64,000 bases of DNA from Leptothoe spongobia TAU-MAC 1115 (GCF_018739885.1 NZ_JADOES010000022.1:1-64000), one strand, 5' to 3'; positions 35,984 through 45,223 are shown, numbered from the stretch's first letter. Program-made: numbers and translations. Notes: generated from the letters alone by a model not told the origin.

Positions 35984-36994
35984 ATGACGTTTCGAATTTT
36001 AAACCCCCTGGCTTGGCCAGGACCCTTTGCTTGGCAAGGGCCTAATAAATTAGAACCTAATAAATTAGGCCTTAATTTATTAGGTTCTAATTTTAGGCGT
36101 TTAAAATCCTTAGGATTCCTGACAGCGGTCACCCTGACCTTAGCGTCTACCCCGGCCTTGGCGGGAGATCCTTTTCGTTCTACTACCGAGCATGACATTG
36201 GTCCCCATGCCGAAGAAGCTTTTGAAGCTTTCTTTAAAGAGGGTGACTATGTGGGCGCGCGTGCGGCTTTAGATCTAGCCATGAAGTCTGAATCGGATGA
36301 GCCCCTAGTCCATGGTATGGCTGCGTCTATGGCCTATCTGGACGAAGATTGGGATGCGGTGGCAACCGAAGCAGAACTGACCAGGTCCACTGCTGAGGCC
36401 TTACTTGAAACCAATCCACTACGAGGCCACATCTATTCTGCCGTTGGTATCTTTATGGAAGGGGCTCACCTGATGAGTACCCAGGGTGTGGCCCGCAGTA
36501 CGCCTGCAGCCTTAGCTATGTTGCAACAGGTTTTTGGTCACATTGGTGAAGCTGAGAAAATTGATAGCACTGATCCAGAGCTGAATCTGGTTAAGGGCTT
36601 TATGGATTTGATGTTGGCTGTTAATTTACCGTTTTCCGACCCTGCAGAAGCCATTGAACGGTTATCTCAGTATGGCAACCCTAGCTATCTCTCTTATCGA
36701 GGGATTGCCCTGGGCTATCGTGACTTGGGCCAGATGACAGATGCCATGGACGCCGTCGACCAAGCTCTGGAGACAGCGCCTGAAAACCCCGAACTGTTTT
36801 ATCTCAAAGCTCAATTACACCGACGTCAATCCGAAACGGACGAGAGTGTTGCCATGTTTGATAAAGCTTTGGAGTATGCGGCTCAGCTACCTTCTAATTT
36901 GGCTCGTAAGATTTATAAGGAAAAGTGCCGCACCCTAGGCGGCTCCCATGAGACTTGTGGTCAGGAAGCGACTGATTTTGTGAAAAGTCTTTAA
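35984..36994 (+). CDS. Secreted TPR protein with palindrome-derived N-terminal insert
   Basis: 336 residues. A signal peptide is likely at LKSLGFLTAVTLTLASTPALA before GDPFRS, so the mature form is periplasmic or secreted. The body has helical repeats, with clear TPR units near the end (QMTDAMDAVDQALETAPENP, DESVAMFDKALEYAAQLP). Before the signal core about 25 residues (AWPGPFAWQGPNKLEPNKLG...) are encoded by palindromic DNA (see the repeat at 36006). Start ATG 35984 follows AAGGATAGG; 35870 is also open but upstream codons look non-coding. Cyanobacterial relatives are of unknown function. Confidence 0.82.
   Translation: MTFRILNPLAWPGPFAWQGPNKLEPNKLGLNLLGSNFRRLKSLGFLTAVTLTLASTPALAGDPFRSTTEHDIGPHAEEAFEAFFKEGDYVGARAALDLAMKSESDEPLVHGMAASMAYLDEDWDAVATEAELTRSTAEALLETNPLRGHIYSAVGIFMEGAHLMSTQGVARSTPAALAMLQQVFGHIGEAEKIDSTDPELNLVKGFMDLMLAVNLPFSDPAEAIERLSQYGNPSYLSYRGIALGYRDLGQMTDAMDAVDQALETAPENPELFYLKAQLHRRQSETDESVAMFDKALEYAAQLPSNLARKIYKEKCRTLGGSHETCGQEATDFVKSL
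36006..36092. repeat. Three consecutive inverted repeats inside a coding sequence
   Basis: CCTGG-CTTGG-CCAGG at 36006-36020 and CCCTT...AAGGG at 36022-36039 are small hairpins. The third has two perfect 21-base arms at 36046-36066 and 36072-36092 around GGCCT. The unit CCTAATAAATTA is also directly repeated at 36040-36051 and 36055-36066. Confidence 0.85.
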
Positions 36995-37015
36995 GGCGTT
37001 GCTGATTCTTTGTCT

Positions 37016-37061
37016 AAACTCACTCGGGCTAGGTTGATATTCTCCTAGTCAGAGTGAGTTT
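37016..37061 (+). terminator. Hairpin after the TPR gene, probable terminator
   Basis: AAACTCACTC (37016-37025) pairs perfectly with GAGTGAGTTT (37052-37061); inside, CTAGG and CCTAG pair further. It lies 22 bases after the stop codon of the TPR gene. A few T residues follow. Confidence 0.6.
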
Positions 37062-37544
37062 CTGATTATGTTGATAATTTTGATACAAAAACTTAAAAAT
37101 AACTCAAAAGGGAATGGAGCTATTTAAGGTATTAAGAAGTGTAAAAAAATAATCCAAAAATACCTTTAAACAAGTAGCAGCCCCGTCAATGAATTAGCCG
37201 ACAGAGGCATTCAACGGGGCTGAAGACGCAGTTAGGAGGTATCTTGGTTACTACCTTAACTTCCTGAATCGTGATTCGGCCGCTAACTTAATAAGTTCTT
37301 AACTGTCACCAGATAAAAATCACTTTCATGTTTGTTTAGTATTGCTTAATAAAGTAAATATTCAATTCAGAAAAGACATTTATATAGATAGAAATTGCCA
37401 CAGTAGATATAACCTCTGGGGTTGGGTTAGCCACCGGACGGTGTCCAGTGTATTCAGTCCATCCATAGACACTTGCTCGTTGATGGTTATATCTTGACGT
37501 ACCCAGGGTGACGGCTTGCTGAGAGAACCTACGGGAGGTCAGCG
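37062..37544 (+). other. Long leader region before SSADH gene with hairpins
   Basis: No gene is visible in about 480 bases. It contains CAGCCCCGT (37178-37186) pairing with ACGGGGCTG (37214-37222), then AGTTAG/CTAACT (37230-37235, 37283-37288) enclosing AGGTA/TACCT and GAATC/GATTC. A structured RNA or leader is possible; the family is not recognised. A ribosome binding site GGGAGG precedes ATG 37545. Confidence 0.35.
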
Positions 37545-38924
37545 ATGGCAATTAAGAGTATTAACCCAGCAACTGGTAAAGTTTACAAAACTTACCCTTC
37601 ACTAACGTCGGAAGAGATTGAGCAACGATTGGTGGAAGGGGAGGCTCAGTATCAGCATTATCGATGGACGTCGTTTAGCGATCGCAGCAACTGGCTTCAA
37701 GCGGCAGCCGACTACCTGGAAGATCATGACTCGGGGTTGGGGCGGATTATGACCCAGGAAATGGGTAAGCCGCTGGGGGCTGCGATCGCAGAAGTGAAAA
37801 AGTGTGCCTGGGTCTGCCGTCACTATGCTGACCATGGCGCAGATTATCTAGCAGATGAGCGCTCGGATGTGGGTTATGTGCGTTATCAGCCCCTGGGGAT
37901 CATCTTGGCAGTGATGCCATGGAATTATCCTCTATGGCAAGTATTTCGACTAGCAGCTCCAGCCCTGATGGCAGGTAATGTTGTATTGCTTAAGCATGCG
38001 TCTAATGTGCCTAAGTGTGCCCTATCCATAGAACAGGTTTTTCGGAAGGCTGGTTTTCCTGACGGTGCGTTTCAAACCTTATTGATTGGTGCTGACCAAA
38101 CTGCTGCTGTGATTGCCGATGACCGTGTACGGGGCGTAAGTCTAACCGGTAGCGGTCCTGCCGGATCTCAGGTGGCGGCAGTCGCCGGACAACATCTGAA
38201 AAAAGTAGTGCTGGAGTTAGGCGGCAGCGATCCCTTTATCGTCATGCCTAGTGCAGATCTTGACGCAGCGGTAGAAACAGCTGTGACAGCTCGGCTACAG
38301 AACAATGGCCAGTCCTGCATTGCAGCTAAGCGTTTTATCCTGGTTGACAATATTGCTGATGAATTTGAAGCGCGACTGGTGGAGAAGTATGAATCTTTGG
38401 TGGTGGGTGATCCCATGCAGCCTGAGACAGACATTGGTCCCTTGGCAACACCATCGATTTTGCGAGATATCCACAAACAGGTTCATGATTGTCTCATCGC
38501 CGGGGCTAAGGCTCTGGTCGGTGGTCATGTGGAGAAACTCAAGGCCAGTTTGCCACCTGAGCTAGAGCTGGGGAATTTCTACCCGCCAACAATTTTGAGT
38601 CATATTCCCCCTGGCACCCCTGCCGACCAGGAAGAATTCTTTGGTCCTGTGGCGCTTATTTTTCGTGTTAAGGATTTAGACGAGGCGATTGCGCTTGCTA
38701 ATAGCACGCCATTTGGGCTTGGAGCCAGTGGCTGGACTCAAGATGCCACTGAGCAACAACGCTTGATCAATGAGATCGAGGCTGGGGCTGTTTTTATTAA
38801 CAGTATGGTGAAATCTGACCCCCGCTTACCCTTTGGCGGCATTAAACAATCAGGCATTGGGCGCGAACTGGGTCGACATGGCATTTTGGAATTTGTTAAT
38901 GCTAAGACGGTTTGCGTGAGTTAA
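37545..38924 (+). CDS. Succinate-semialdehyde dehydrogenase
   Basis: 459 residues of the aldehyde dehydrogenase superfamily. The catalytic Cys is in NNGQSCIAAKRF and the general-base Glu in VVLELGGSDPFIV. LTGSGPAGSQVA binds the cofactor. Together with the decarboxylase gene 82 bases downstream it forms the cyanobacterial route from 2-oxoglutarate to succinate described in Synechococcus PCC 7002 (A2770/A2771). It oxidises succinic semialdehyde with NAD(P)+. It keeps the order seen with its partner gene as a likely operon, although a hairpin lies between them. Confidence 0.93.
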   Translation: MAIKSINPATGKVYKTYPSLTSEEIEQRLVEGEAQYQHYRWTSFSDRSNWLQAAADYLEDHDSGLGRIMTQEMGKPLGAAIAEVKKCAWVCRHYADHGADYLADERSDVGYVRYQPLGIILAVMPWNYPLWQVFRLAAPALMAGNVVLLKHASNVPKCALSIEQVFRKAGFPDGAFQTLLIGADQTAAVIADDRVRGVSLTGSGPAGSQVAAVAGQHLKKVVLELGGSDPFIVMPSADLDAAVETAVTARLQNNGQSCIAAKRFILVDNIADEFEARLVEKYESLVVGDPMQPETDIGPLATPSILRDIHKQVHDCLIAGAKALVGGHVEKLKASLPPELELGNFYPPTILSHIPPGTPADQEEFFGPVALIFRVKDLDEAIALANSTPFGLGASGWTQDATEQQRLINEIEAGAVFINSMVKSDPRLPFGGIKQSGIGRELGRHGILEFVNAKTVCVS

Positions 38925-38929
38925 TCCGT

Positions 38930-38969
38930 TTCTATGTAGAGTCATTCCATGGAACGACTCTACATAGAA
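38930..38969 (+). terminator. Palindromic hairpin between SSADH and 2-oxoglutarate decarboxylase genes
   Basis: TTCTATGTAGAGTC (38930-38943) and GACTCTACATAGAA (38956-38969) are perfect 14-base arms, and the loop itself contains TTCCATGGAA. It may attenuate or stabilise the transcript between the two genes. Confidence 0.55.
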
Positions 38970-39006
38970 AATCCCAACATTTATTACCCATTCCCTAGGT
39001 AACTTT

Positions 39007-40644
39007 ATGAACACTGCTGAACTCCTTGTCCGCTGCCTTGAAAATGAGGGAGTGGAGTATATCTTTGGAGTGCCTGGAGAAGAGAATCTCCAGGTACTCC
39101 AGGCGCTGAAACAGTCGTCGATTCAGTTTGTGACCACTCGCCATGAGCAGGGGGCGGCGTTTATGGCTGATGTATACGGGCGACTGACGGGGAAGGCTGG
39201 TGTGTGTCTCTCCACCTTGGGACCAGGCGCAACAAATCTCATTACCGGGGTGGCTGATGCGAACCTAGACCGGGCACCGTTGGTGGCCATTACGGGGCAG
39301 GTAGGGACTGATCGCATGCATATTGAGTCTCATCAGTATTTGGATCTGGTGGCGATGTTTGCCCCGGTCACCCAGTGGAATGCTCAGATTGTGCGGCCTA
39401 GTAATACGTCAGAGATTGTTCGAAAAGCGTTTAAGCTAGCTCAGACCGGGAATCCGGGGGCGGTGCACATTGACTTGCCTGAGAATATTGCGGATATGGA
39501 GGTGACGGGTAAACCGCTGACGCGGGACCGCAATGGTAAAACCTATGCGGCCTTAGAGACGATCCAAACAGCCGCTGATGCCATTTCTCGGGCGGAACGA
39601 CCGCTTATTTTGGTGGGCAATGGTGCGATTCGAGCGCGGGCTAGTGGGGCCATTATGAAAATGGTTGATGAGCTGCAGATTCCGGTCACGAATACCTTTA
39701 TGGGTAAGGGGGTAATTCCCTATCAGCATCCGTTGGCCCTATGGTCTGTTGGACTGCAGCAGCGAGACTTTATCTCTTGTGCCATTGATAAAAGCGATCT
39801 GGTGATTGCTGTAGGGTATGACCTGGTGGAATATCCGCCGAAGAAGTGGAATCCGGATGGGCAAATTCCCATCGTTCATGTGGGTCTGACGCCGGCAGAA
39901 ATTGACAGTAGCTATATGCCCGTGGTGGAGGTGATTGGGGATATCTCTGATGCTCTCGAACAGATTTTGCAACGGGTGGAGCGACAGTCTCAGTCCAGCT
40001 ACCCATTTCAGGCGGTGCGCGATGAAATGCGGGCAGACTATGAGCAGTATCGGGATGATATGGCGTTTCCAATCAAGCCCCAGAAGCTGCTCTATGATCT
40101 GCGGCAGGTAATGGGACCGGAGGACATTGTCCTATCGGATGTGGGAGCGCACAAGATGTGGATTGCTCGTAATTATCATTGTGAGCGACCGAATACGTGT
40201 CTGATTTCCAATGGGTTTGCGTCCATGGGGATTGCCATACCGGGTGCGATCGCAGCCAAACTGGTCAACCCTCAACGCAAAGTAGTCGCTGTTACCGGCG
40301 ACGGTGGCTTTATGATGAACTGTCAGGAGCTAGAAACTGCCCTGAGGTTAGGCACACCCTTTGTCACCATTATCTTTAATGATGGCGGCTATGGCCTGAT
40401 TGAGTGGAAGCAGCACAACTACTATGGTGAGTCTGCCTTTATCAAATTCAACAACCCTGACTTTGTTGCCCTGGCTAAGAGTTTTGGTCTTCAGGGCTAT
40501 CGAGTAACATCTACAGAAGACTTTATCCCCACCTTGAAAATGGCTCTGGAAGCTGATGTGCCAGCGGTGATTGATTGCCCGATAGACTATGGCGAAAATC
40601 TTCTATTTACTGAAAAGTCACGGGAACTCGCCTGTGCGATTTAA
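39007..40644 (+). CDS. 2-oxoglutarate decarboxylase (acetolactate-synthase-like TPP enzyme)
   Basis: 545 residues, the length of the characterised cyanobacterial enzyme. The N-terminal domain has GVPGEENLQVL with the catalytic Glu, then TTRHEQGAAFMADVYGRLTG. The TPP-binding motif is GDGGFMMNC to NDGGYGLIEW. It converts 2-oxoglutarate to succinic semialdehyde, which the SSADH next to it oxidises. Annotation pipelines often call such genes ilvB-like; the pairing with SSADH argues for this role. Confidence 0.88.
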   Translation: MNTAELLVRCLENEGVEYIFGVPGEENLQVLQALKQSSIQFVTTRHEQGAAFMADVYGRLTGKAGVCLSTLGPGATNLITGVADANLDRAPLVAITGQVGTDRMHIESHQYLDLVAMFAPVTQWNAQIVRPSNTSEIVRKAFKLAQTGNPGAVHIDLPENIADMEVTGKPLTRDRNGKTYAALETIQTAADAISRAERPLILVGNGAIRARASGAIMKMVDELQIPVTNTFMGKGVIPYQHPLALWSVGLQQRDFISCAIDKSDLVIAVGYDLVEYPPKKWNPDGQIPIVHVGLTPAEIDSSYMPVVEVIGDISDALEQILQRVERQSQSSYPFQAVRDEMRADYEQYRDDMAFPIKPQKLLYDLRQVMGPEDIVLSDVGAHKMWIARNYHCERPNTCLISNGFASMGIAIPGAIAAKLVNPQRKVVAVTGDGGFMMNCQELETALRLGTPFVTIIFNDGGYGLIEWKQHNYYGESAFIKFNNPDFVALAKSFGLQGYRVTSTEDFIPTLKMALEADVPAVIDCPIDYGENLLFTEKSRELACAI

Positions 40645-40649
40645 TATTG

Positions 40650-41390
40650 CTACATTAATAGATCAGGCCCACCACCATCACTAATGTAGGTGAACTTAAA
40701 ATTCCCTTCACCAACATTCTCACGAAGTGTAGTCAATATTTGATCGGCGTTGTCATAGGGGCCATTGATGTAGTGGGGTTGACCATCTAGGCCAAACTCA
40801 AGCTGTGCTAAATTTTCCATCCGAGGACCCAGGGTCTTTTTCGCTCGCTCAAAATCTGGGTGAGGATCAAGGCCCAGAGATTTAGCATAATCAACTGCCC
40901 CATAGATAATTGCTTGAGCCTGCTCTAGAGAAATAGTCTCATAGGAGTCGTTCATACTTTCGGTAAACGTGGCTTCAATCATCAACTGATAGTCACCCAG
41001 TTTAGTTTTACGGGGGCCTATGGTATTTTTTACTCCCAGGCACCAATAGTCTATAAGAAAGTTAGTCATTAAATAATTGGGACCATCCTTACGGGTGACA
41101 AAAATTTGAGACATTCCTTTTAGATCATCGCGCTGTTTAAAGCGATTCCACAATCCTTTAGAACCGCCAAAAAAATGCCTAAATCCTTCCGTATCGATCA
41201 GGCATTCCTTAAGCGGAGCCAGAGGCCTTGGGCGAGCATATTTTTCTGGATCAGCGGTGACCTGATTATGAATAATGTCTTTAACTTCAGCAGGCCGTAG
41301 TCCTAATTTACGGGCAATTTGCTTGGGACCTACTTTGCGATCGCGCAAGGCCAAAATTTCCTTGACTTGTTCAGAGGTAGCTGCCATCAA
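40650..41390 (-). CDS. HTH-containing hypothetical protein
   Basis: 246 residues. EQVKEILALRDRKVGPKQIA with RKLGLRPAEVKDII is a helix-turn-helix near the N-terminus. The rest reads FRHFFGGSKGLWNRF, MTNFLIDYWCLGVKN and LDPHPDFERAKKTLG, a pattern I have seen in hypothetical proteins without a known role. It is convergent with the decarboxylase gene, with only five bases between them. Confidence 0.72.
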   Translation of the reverse strand: MMAATSEQVKEILALRDRKVGPKQIARKLGLRPAEVKDIIHNQVTADPEKYARPRPLAPLKECLIDTEGFRHFFGGSKGLWNRFKQRDDLKGMSQIFVTRKDGPNYLMTNFLIDYWCLGVKNTIGPRKTKLGDYQLMIEATFTESMNDSYETISLEQAQAIIYGAVDYAKSLGLDPHPDFERAKKTLGPRMENLAQLEFGLDGQPHYINGPYDNADQILTTLRENVGEGNFKFTYISDGGGPDLLM

Positions 41391-41483
41391 TACAGATTCC
41401 AGAGGTGCTAATGGTATGGCCCATTTTTGCGCAAGTAGTTAAATAGTGAGCAAATGGTTTGCAAGTTTTTACTTGTAGAGTTT

Positions 41484-42068
41484 TTAGTTCACAACGATGA
41501 TGCGAATACCATCTTGAGTTTTATTATCGTCAATACTTTCTAGAATGTCATTGCGGTCATAATTCAGCCTAACATCTTCAATTCTTCGTAGACGTCCTCG
41601 ACTACTGTAGTCAAACTCTGTATTCCCGATACGCTCAACGAGTCCATTGCGACGATATCGAAAATCAATATCATCAATGGCTCGGACACGGTTGCTACCG
41701 CTAAAGTATCTCAACCGAGCATCACCAATAGAACGAATTTCTCCGTTGGAATTGTAGTCTACCTCAGTGGTATAGTCCCGTGATTCGAGTTCAATCCGAC
41801 CATCGCTATACACTTTAATCTTTGCTCCTGGCACGTTCACAAACGTGCCCAGTACATTGCCCTCTCTGTCTATATAGACGGCATTGAAACCTGCCTTCTC
41901 ATGGTCTAGACCATCCTCCTCCTCAAAATCTACCAAAAATTCAACATCATCTTGAGTCTGTTTAGGAAAGTCAGCATTTACAACGGGTGCAGTCAGAGAT
42001 AAACCTATGGTTGTCAATAATAGAGCAAGACTGAGGGACAACCTTCGTGAGGTAAGTATTTGAGCCAT
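41484..42068 (-). CDS. Secreted hypothetical protein with short beta repeats
   Basis: 194 residues. A signal peptide is clear: LTSRRLSLSLALLLTTIGLS and a cut near VVNA. The mature part has repeated units such as EIRSIGDARLRYFSG, RVRAIDDIDFRYRRN, LVERIGNTEFDYSSR and LRRIEDVRLNYDRN, each about 18 residues, suggesting a beta-solenoid. No family is recognised. Start ATG 42068 opens the signal peptide; 42098 is open but adds odd residues. Confidence 0.72.
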   Translation of the reverse strand: MAQILTSRRLSLSLALLLTTIGLSLTAPVVNADFPKQTQDDVEFLVDFEEEDGLDHEKAGFNAVYIDREGNVLGTFVNVPGAKIKVYSDGRIELESRDYTTEVDYNSNGEIRSIGDARLRYFSGSNRVRAIDDIDFRYRRNGLVERIGNTEFDYSSRGRLRRIEDVRLNYDRNDILESIDDNKTQDGIRIIVVN

Positions 42069-42265
42069 GATGCAGTTCCCCAAAAAGTACGAAAACATCT
42101 AATCAGAGCTATTAGCCTAGCGAAGGATTTGAAGATTGCCCTCCCATATCTGTACACCCTTAATTGGAGAAAACTTTAAACTAAGAGGAAACTTTAGTGC
42201 GAAATCATGGGTTTACTCAGCCACATAGAGGGCATTAGCGATTCATTGTATGAATGCAAGTAAAC

Positions 42266-42310
42266 AGCCCCAGTTAGCACTAGCTTAAAAATCTGGGGCT
42301 AACTGGGGCT
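42266..42310 (-). terminator. Terminator hairpin of the aldose epimerase gene
   Basis: AGCCCCAGTTAGC (42266-42278) and GCTAACTGGGGCT (42298-42310) are perfect 13-base arms. They lie downstream of the minus-strand epimerase stop codon. Confidence 0.65.
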
Positions 42311-42343
42311 TATAAGTAGAGAGAAAATTTCCGAGGTCTATAC

Positions 42344-43195
42344 TCAGTTAACAGTCATGGAAATGACTGTTTCCACAGTCTCTTGGGGAGCTACTGTAAT
42401 CAGGGCATTTCCAGTATTTATGGCATTGCGAGGGCCACTCCAGGGCTCTAGACAGTAAAAGTCTTTTCCCTTCACAGTCCAGAAAACCAGAGTAGAATAG
42501 TTCTCGTCATAGGAGAGAGTTAGGGTGCTATCACCATCTTTAACGGTAGCCGTTTGTCCGGTGAGATTAATAAAGGCAAAGTCAATCTCTTCTTTGTCAA
42601 AGTCAAACTGACCATTGAAAGCAAAGACCTCAGGTGCTCCCTTAATTTTGTATTCGCTAGAGGGTAAATCAAAGATTAGCTTGGTTTTGTCAGCTACTGC
42701 AAAATAAGGGTGAGTGCCCGTAGAGAAGGGCATGGGCTGGTCAGACAGATTGGTATGGCGAAACCGTTGCTCTAGGGTGTTGCCCCTAAGGGTGTAGATA
42801 TAGTCAAGCTGAAAGTCAAAGGGATAACTTGCACGAGTTTCATCATTGCTTTTCAGCGTGATAGTCAAGCTAGCGCCATCATCCGTGGACTGTTGCGTGA
42901 CTTCCCAGGGCATGGTGCGACCAAAGCCATGCTGCTTGAGCTTGTAGGTCTCGCCTTTGAGGGTATAGGTATCGTCCACCAAGTTGCCACAGATGGGAAA
43001 TAGCAATGGAATACCGCCCCGTACTGAGAGGCTGGGGTCCTTAAAGCGTTCTGCATCTAGATAAAATACGTCGTTACCGTTGACCTGCCAACTAGTGACG
43101 ATACCGCCCCGTTCTGGTACTACAGCTACTTGAGAGTCACCATCAGTCAAAATATAGGTTAGATATTGCTGGTTTTCAGTAGTAATAGTACTCAT
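42344..43195 (-). CDS. Aldose 1-epimerase family protein
   Basis: 283 residues. PERGGIVTSWQVNGNDVFYL, GGIPLLFPICGNL and KQHGFGRTMPWEV fit the galactose mutarotase fold, and THPYFAV has the conserved His. SLTLSYDENYSTLVFWT leads to the final LEPWSGPRNAIN, which is typical of the hexose-phosphate epimerase-like branch. It interconverts alpha and beta anomers of sugars. It is divergent from puuE. Confidence 0.88.
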   Translation of the reverse strand: MSTITTENQQYLTYILTDGDSQVAVVPERGGIVTSWQVNGNDVFYLDAERFKDPSLSVRGGIPLLFPICGNLVDDTYTLKGETYKLKQHGFGRTMPWEVTQQSTDDGASLTITLKSNDETRASYPFDFQLDYIYTLRGNTLEQRFRHTNLSDQPMPFSTGTHPYFAVADKTKLIFDLPSSEYKIKGAPEVFAFNGQFDFDKEEIDFAFINLTGQTATVKDGDSTLTLSYDENYSTLVFWTVKGKDFYCLEPWSGPRNAINTGNALITVAPQETVETVISMTVN

Positions 43196-43363
43196 AGTAG
43201 TTTCCTTAAGGCATTGCTGCTAAAACACTGCCATATGATGGCTGTTTCGCCATGCAATCTGCAATACCGCTATGGAATCTTTATAGCTTGCAGCAGCGGT
43301 TTTCTTTCGAACCTTACGCTAATATTCTGGCTGACTTGTATTGACTGTGGAGGTTTAAACCCC

Positions 43364-44269
43364 ATGCCTATTGCCTATCCCCGCGATCTGATTGGCTATG
43401 GTCAAAATCCGCCCCATCCTCAATGGCCAAATAATGCTCGATTGGCTGTGCAGTTTGTCATCAACTATGAGGAAGGAGGTGAAAACTGTATCCTCCATGG
43501 CGATCCCGCATCTGAAGCTTTCCTGTCTGAAACGGTGGGAGCTGCGCCACTGCCAGGGGTACGTAATATCAATATGGAATCCATGTATGAGTACGGTAGC
43601 CGGGCTGGCTTTTGGCGATTGTATCGACTGTTTACCCAGCGCAACCTGCCAGTGACGGTCTATGCCGTAGCTATGGCCCTAGAGCGTCACCCTGATGCAG
43701 GTAAAGCCATGGTGGAGGCAGGCTGGGAAGTGGCGAGCCATGGTTATCGTTGGATTGATTATCAATATGTAGGGGAAGATACCGAGCGGGAGCATATTCG
43801 TAAAGCCATTGAAATCCATACCCAGGTCACGGGCAGCCGTCCCCTGGGGTTTTATCAAGGTCGTCTGAGCCCAAACACACGCCGGTTGGTGGTTGAAGAA
43901 GGCGGCTTTCTCTACGATGCCGATAGCTATGCCGATGACTTGCCTTATTGGAATTTAGATTACGGTCGCCCCCATCTGGTGATTCCTTATACCCTGGACA
44001 ATAACGATATGCGGTTTGCCACCTATCAAGGGTTTAACTCGGGCGATCAGTTTTTCACCTATCTCAAGGATGCCTTTGATGTGTTGTATGCCGAGGGCGA
44101 AACCGCTCCCAAAATGATGAGTGTGGGATTACATTGTCGACTCTCAGGACGGCCTGGACGGGCAGCGGCCCTGGGGCGATTTTTGGACTATGTGAGCACC
44201 CATGAAGACGTGTGGGTTTGTCGACGGGTAGAGATTGCACGGCATTGGCATCAGAACCATATTGCGTAG
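43364..44269 (+). CDS. puuE: Allantoinase PuuE (polysaccharide deacetylase fold)
   Basis: 301 residues starting MPIAYPRDLIGYG. VNYEEGGENCILHGDP and SRAGFWRLYRLF are typical, ASHGYRWIDYQ holds a metal His, and GLHCRLSGRPGRAAAL is characteristic of PuuE near its C-terminus. It hydrolyses allantoin to allantoate in purine breakdown. The start at 43364 matches family members; a longer frame to 43166 has no coding look. It is divergent from the epimerase gene. Confidence 0.9.
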   Translation: MPIAYPRDLIGYGQNPPHPQWPNNARLAVQFVINYEEGGENCILHGDPASEAFLSETVGAAPLPGVRNINMESMYEYGSRAGFWRLYRLFTQRNLPVTVYAVAMALERHPDAGKAMVEAGWEVASHGYRWIDYQYVGEDTEREHIRKAIEIHTQVTGSRPLGFYQGRLSPNTRRLVVEEGGFLYDADSYADDLPYWNLDYGRPHLVIPYTLDNNDMRFATYQGFNSGDQFFTYLKDAFDVLYAEGETAPKMMSVGLHCRLSGRPGRAAALGRFLDYVSTHEDVWVCRRVEIARHWHQNHIA

Positions 44270-44295
44270 GGGCGTTGCATGTAACGCCCCTACGC
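44264..44295. terminator. Perfect hairpin overlapping the puuE stop codon, repeat family
   Basis: GCGTAGGGGCGTT (44264-44276) and AACGCCCCTACGC (44283-44295). A partial copy GCAACGCCCCTAC lies at 44303-44315, followed by TTTTT. The motif TAGGGGC-TTGCATG also occurs at 45179 and 45196, so this is a recurrent element used at gene ends. Confidence 0.7.
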
Positions 44296-44388
44296 AGGGA
44301 TAGGCAACGCCCCTACTTTTTGTAATATGGGGACCTACCCACTTCCTGAAATCAAGAATAGTATATTTGTATTGTCTAAAGTGCGGAG

Positions 44389-45174
44389 ATGACACCCATG
44401 GGGATCCGAGACAGTTACGAGAATGGTGTATTTAGTTGGGTTGATCTGCTGACTAGCGATCAGGAAGCAGCGAAGCAGTTTTACACAGAGCTGTTTGCTT
44501 GGAAATTTCAAGATATGCCTGTGGATAATGGCAGTATTTACTCCATGGCATTTAAGAATGACCGGGCCGTAGCCGCGCTGTTTGCCATGGAGGATGGCAC
44601 GCCACCCCATTGGCAGACCTATATCCACGTGAAGGATCTAGAGGGCGTGGTGCAAAGCTGGCAGGACCATGGTGGCACCGTTAAAATGCCGCCCTGCGAC
44701 ATTATGGACTCTGGTCGGATGGCCATGGTGCAAGATCCGACAGGTGCTTTTGTGGGTCTGTGGCAGCCTAAGGAGTTTATCGGTGCAGGTTTGGTGAATG
44801 AGGTGAATACCTTCTGTTGGGCTGAACTACAAACCCGAGGTGCTGACAAAGCGGCTGAGTTTTATCAGGCGATCTTTGGTTGGGATATTGAGGTGGATGA
44901 TAAACCGCCGCACTATCTGACGGGCAGTGTGAAAGGTCGTCTTAACTGTGGCATGTTCGATATGGATAAGGCGAACTTACCGGCAGAGATTCCCTCTAAC
45001 TGGGCGGTGTATTTTAATGTGGCTGATTTGGATGAGTCTCTAGCGGTGGTTAATCGTCTTGGGGGCAAAGCATTGATGGATCCGATCGATATTGAACCGG
45101 GGCGCTTTACAACAATTATGGATCCCCAGGGAGCGACGGTGGCGCTGATGCAGGTAAATGACCCGGATGACTGA
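44389..45174 (+). CDS. VOC family protein with two glyoxalase-like domains
   Basis: 261 residues. Domain 1 (about 15-125) begins FSWVDLLTSDQEAAKQFYTE and ends DPTGAFVGLWQP. Domain 2 (about 135-258) begins FCWAELQTRGADKAAEFYQA and ends MDPQGATVALMQV. Both halves have the pattern of the PhnB/Cfp30B-like group. The substrate is unknown. Its start is taken from ATG 44389; ATG 44401 is also close. Confidence 0.87.
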   Translation: MTPMGIRDSYENGVFSWVDLLTSDQEAAKQFYTELFAWKFQDMPVDNGSIYSMAFKNDRAVAALFAMEDGTPPHWQTYIHVKDLEGVVQSWQDHGGTVKMPPCDIMDSGRMAMVQDPTGAFVGLWQPKEFIGAGLVNEVNTFCWAELQTRGADKAAEFYQAIFGWDIEVDDKPPHYLTGSVKGRLNCGMFDMDKANLPAEIPSNWAVYFNVADLDESLAVVNRLGGKALMDPIDIEPGRFTTIMDPQGATVALMQVNDPDD

Positions 45175-45178
45175 TCCT

Positions 45179-45223
45179 GTAGGGGCATTGCATGGGTAGG
45201 GGCATTGCATGCAATGTCCCTAC
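45179..45223. repeat. Tandem TAGGGGCATTGCATG repeats with terminator hairpin
   Basis: A half copy (45179-45195) precedes a full palindrome (45196-45223) whose arms GTAGGGGCATTGCA and TGCAATGTCCCTAC differ at one base. It lies between two convergent genes and touches the stop codon of the CHAT gene. Confidence 0.75.
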
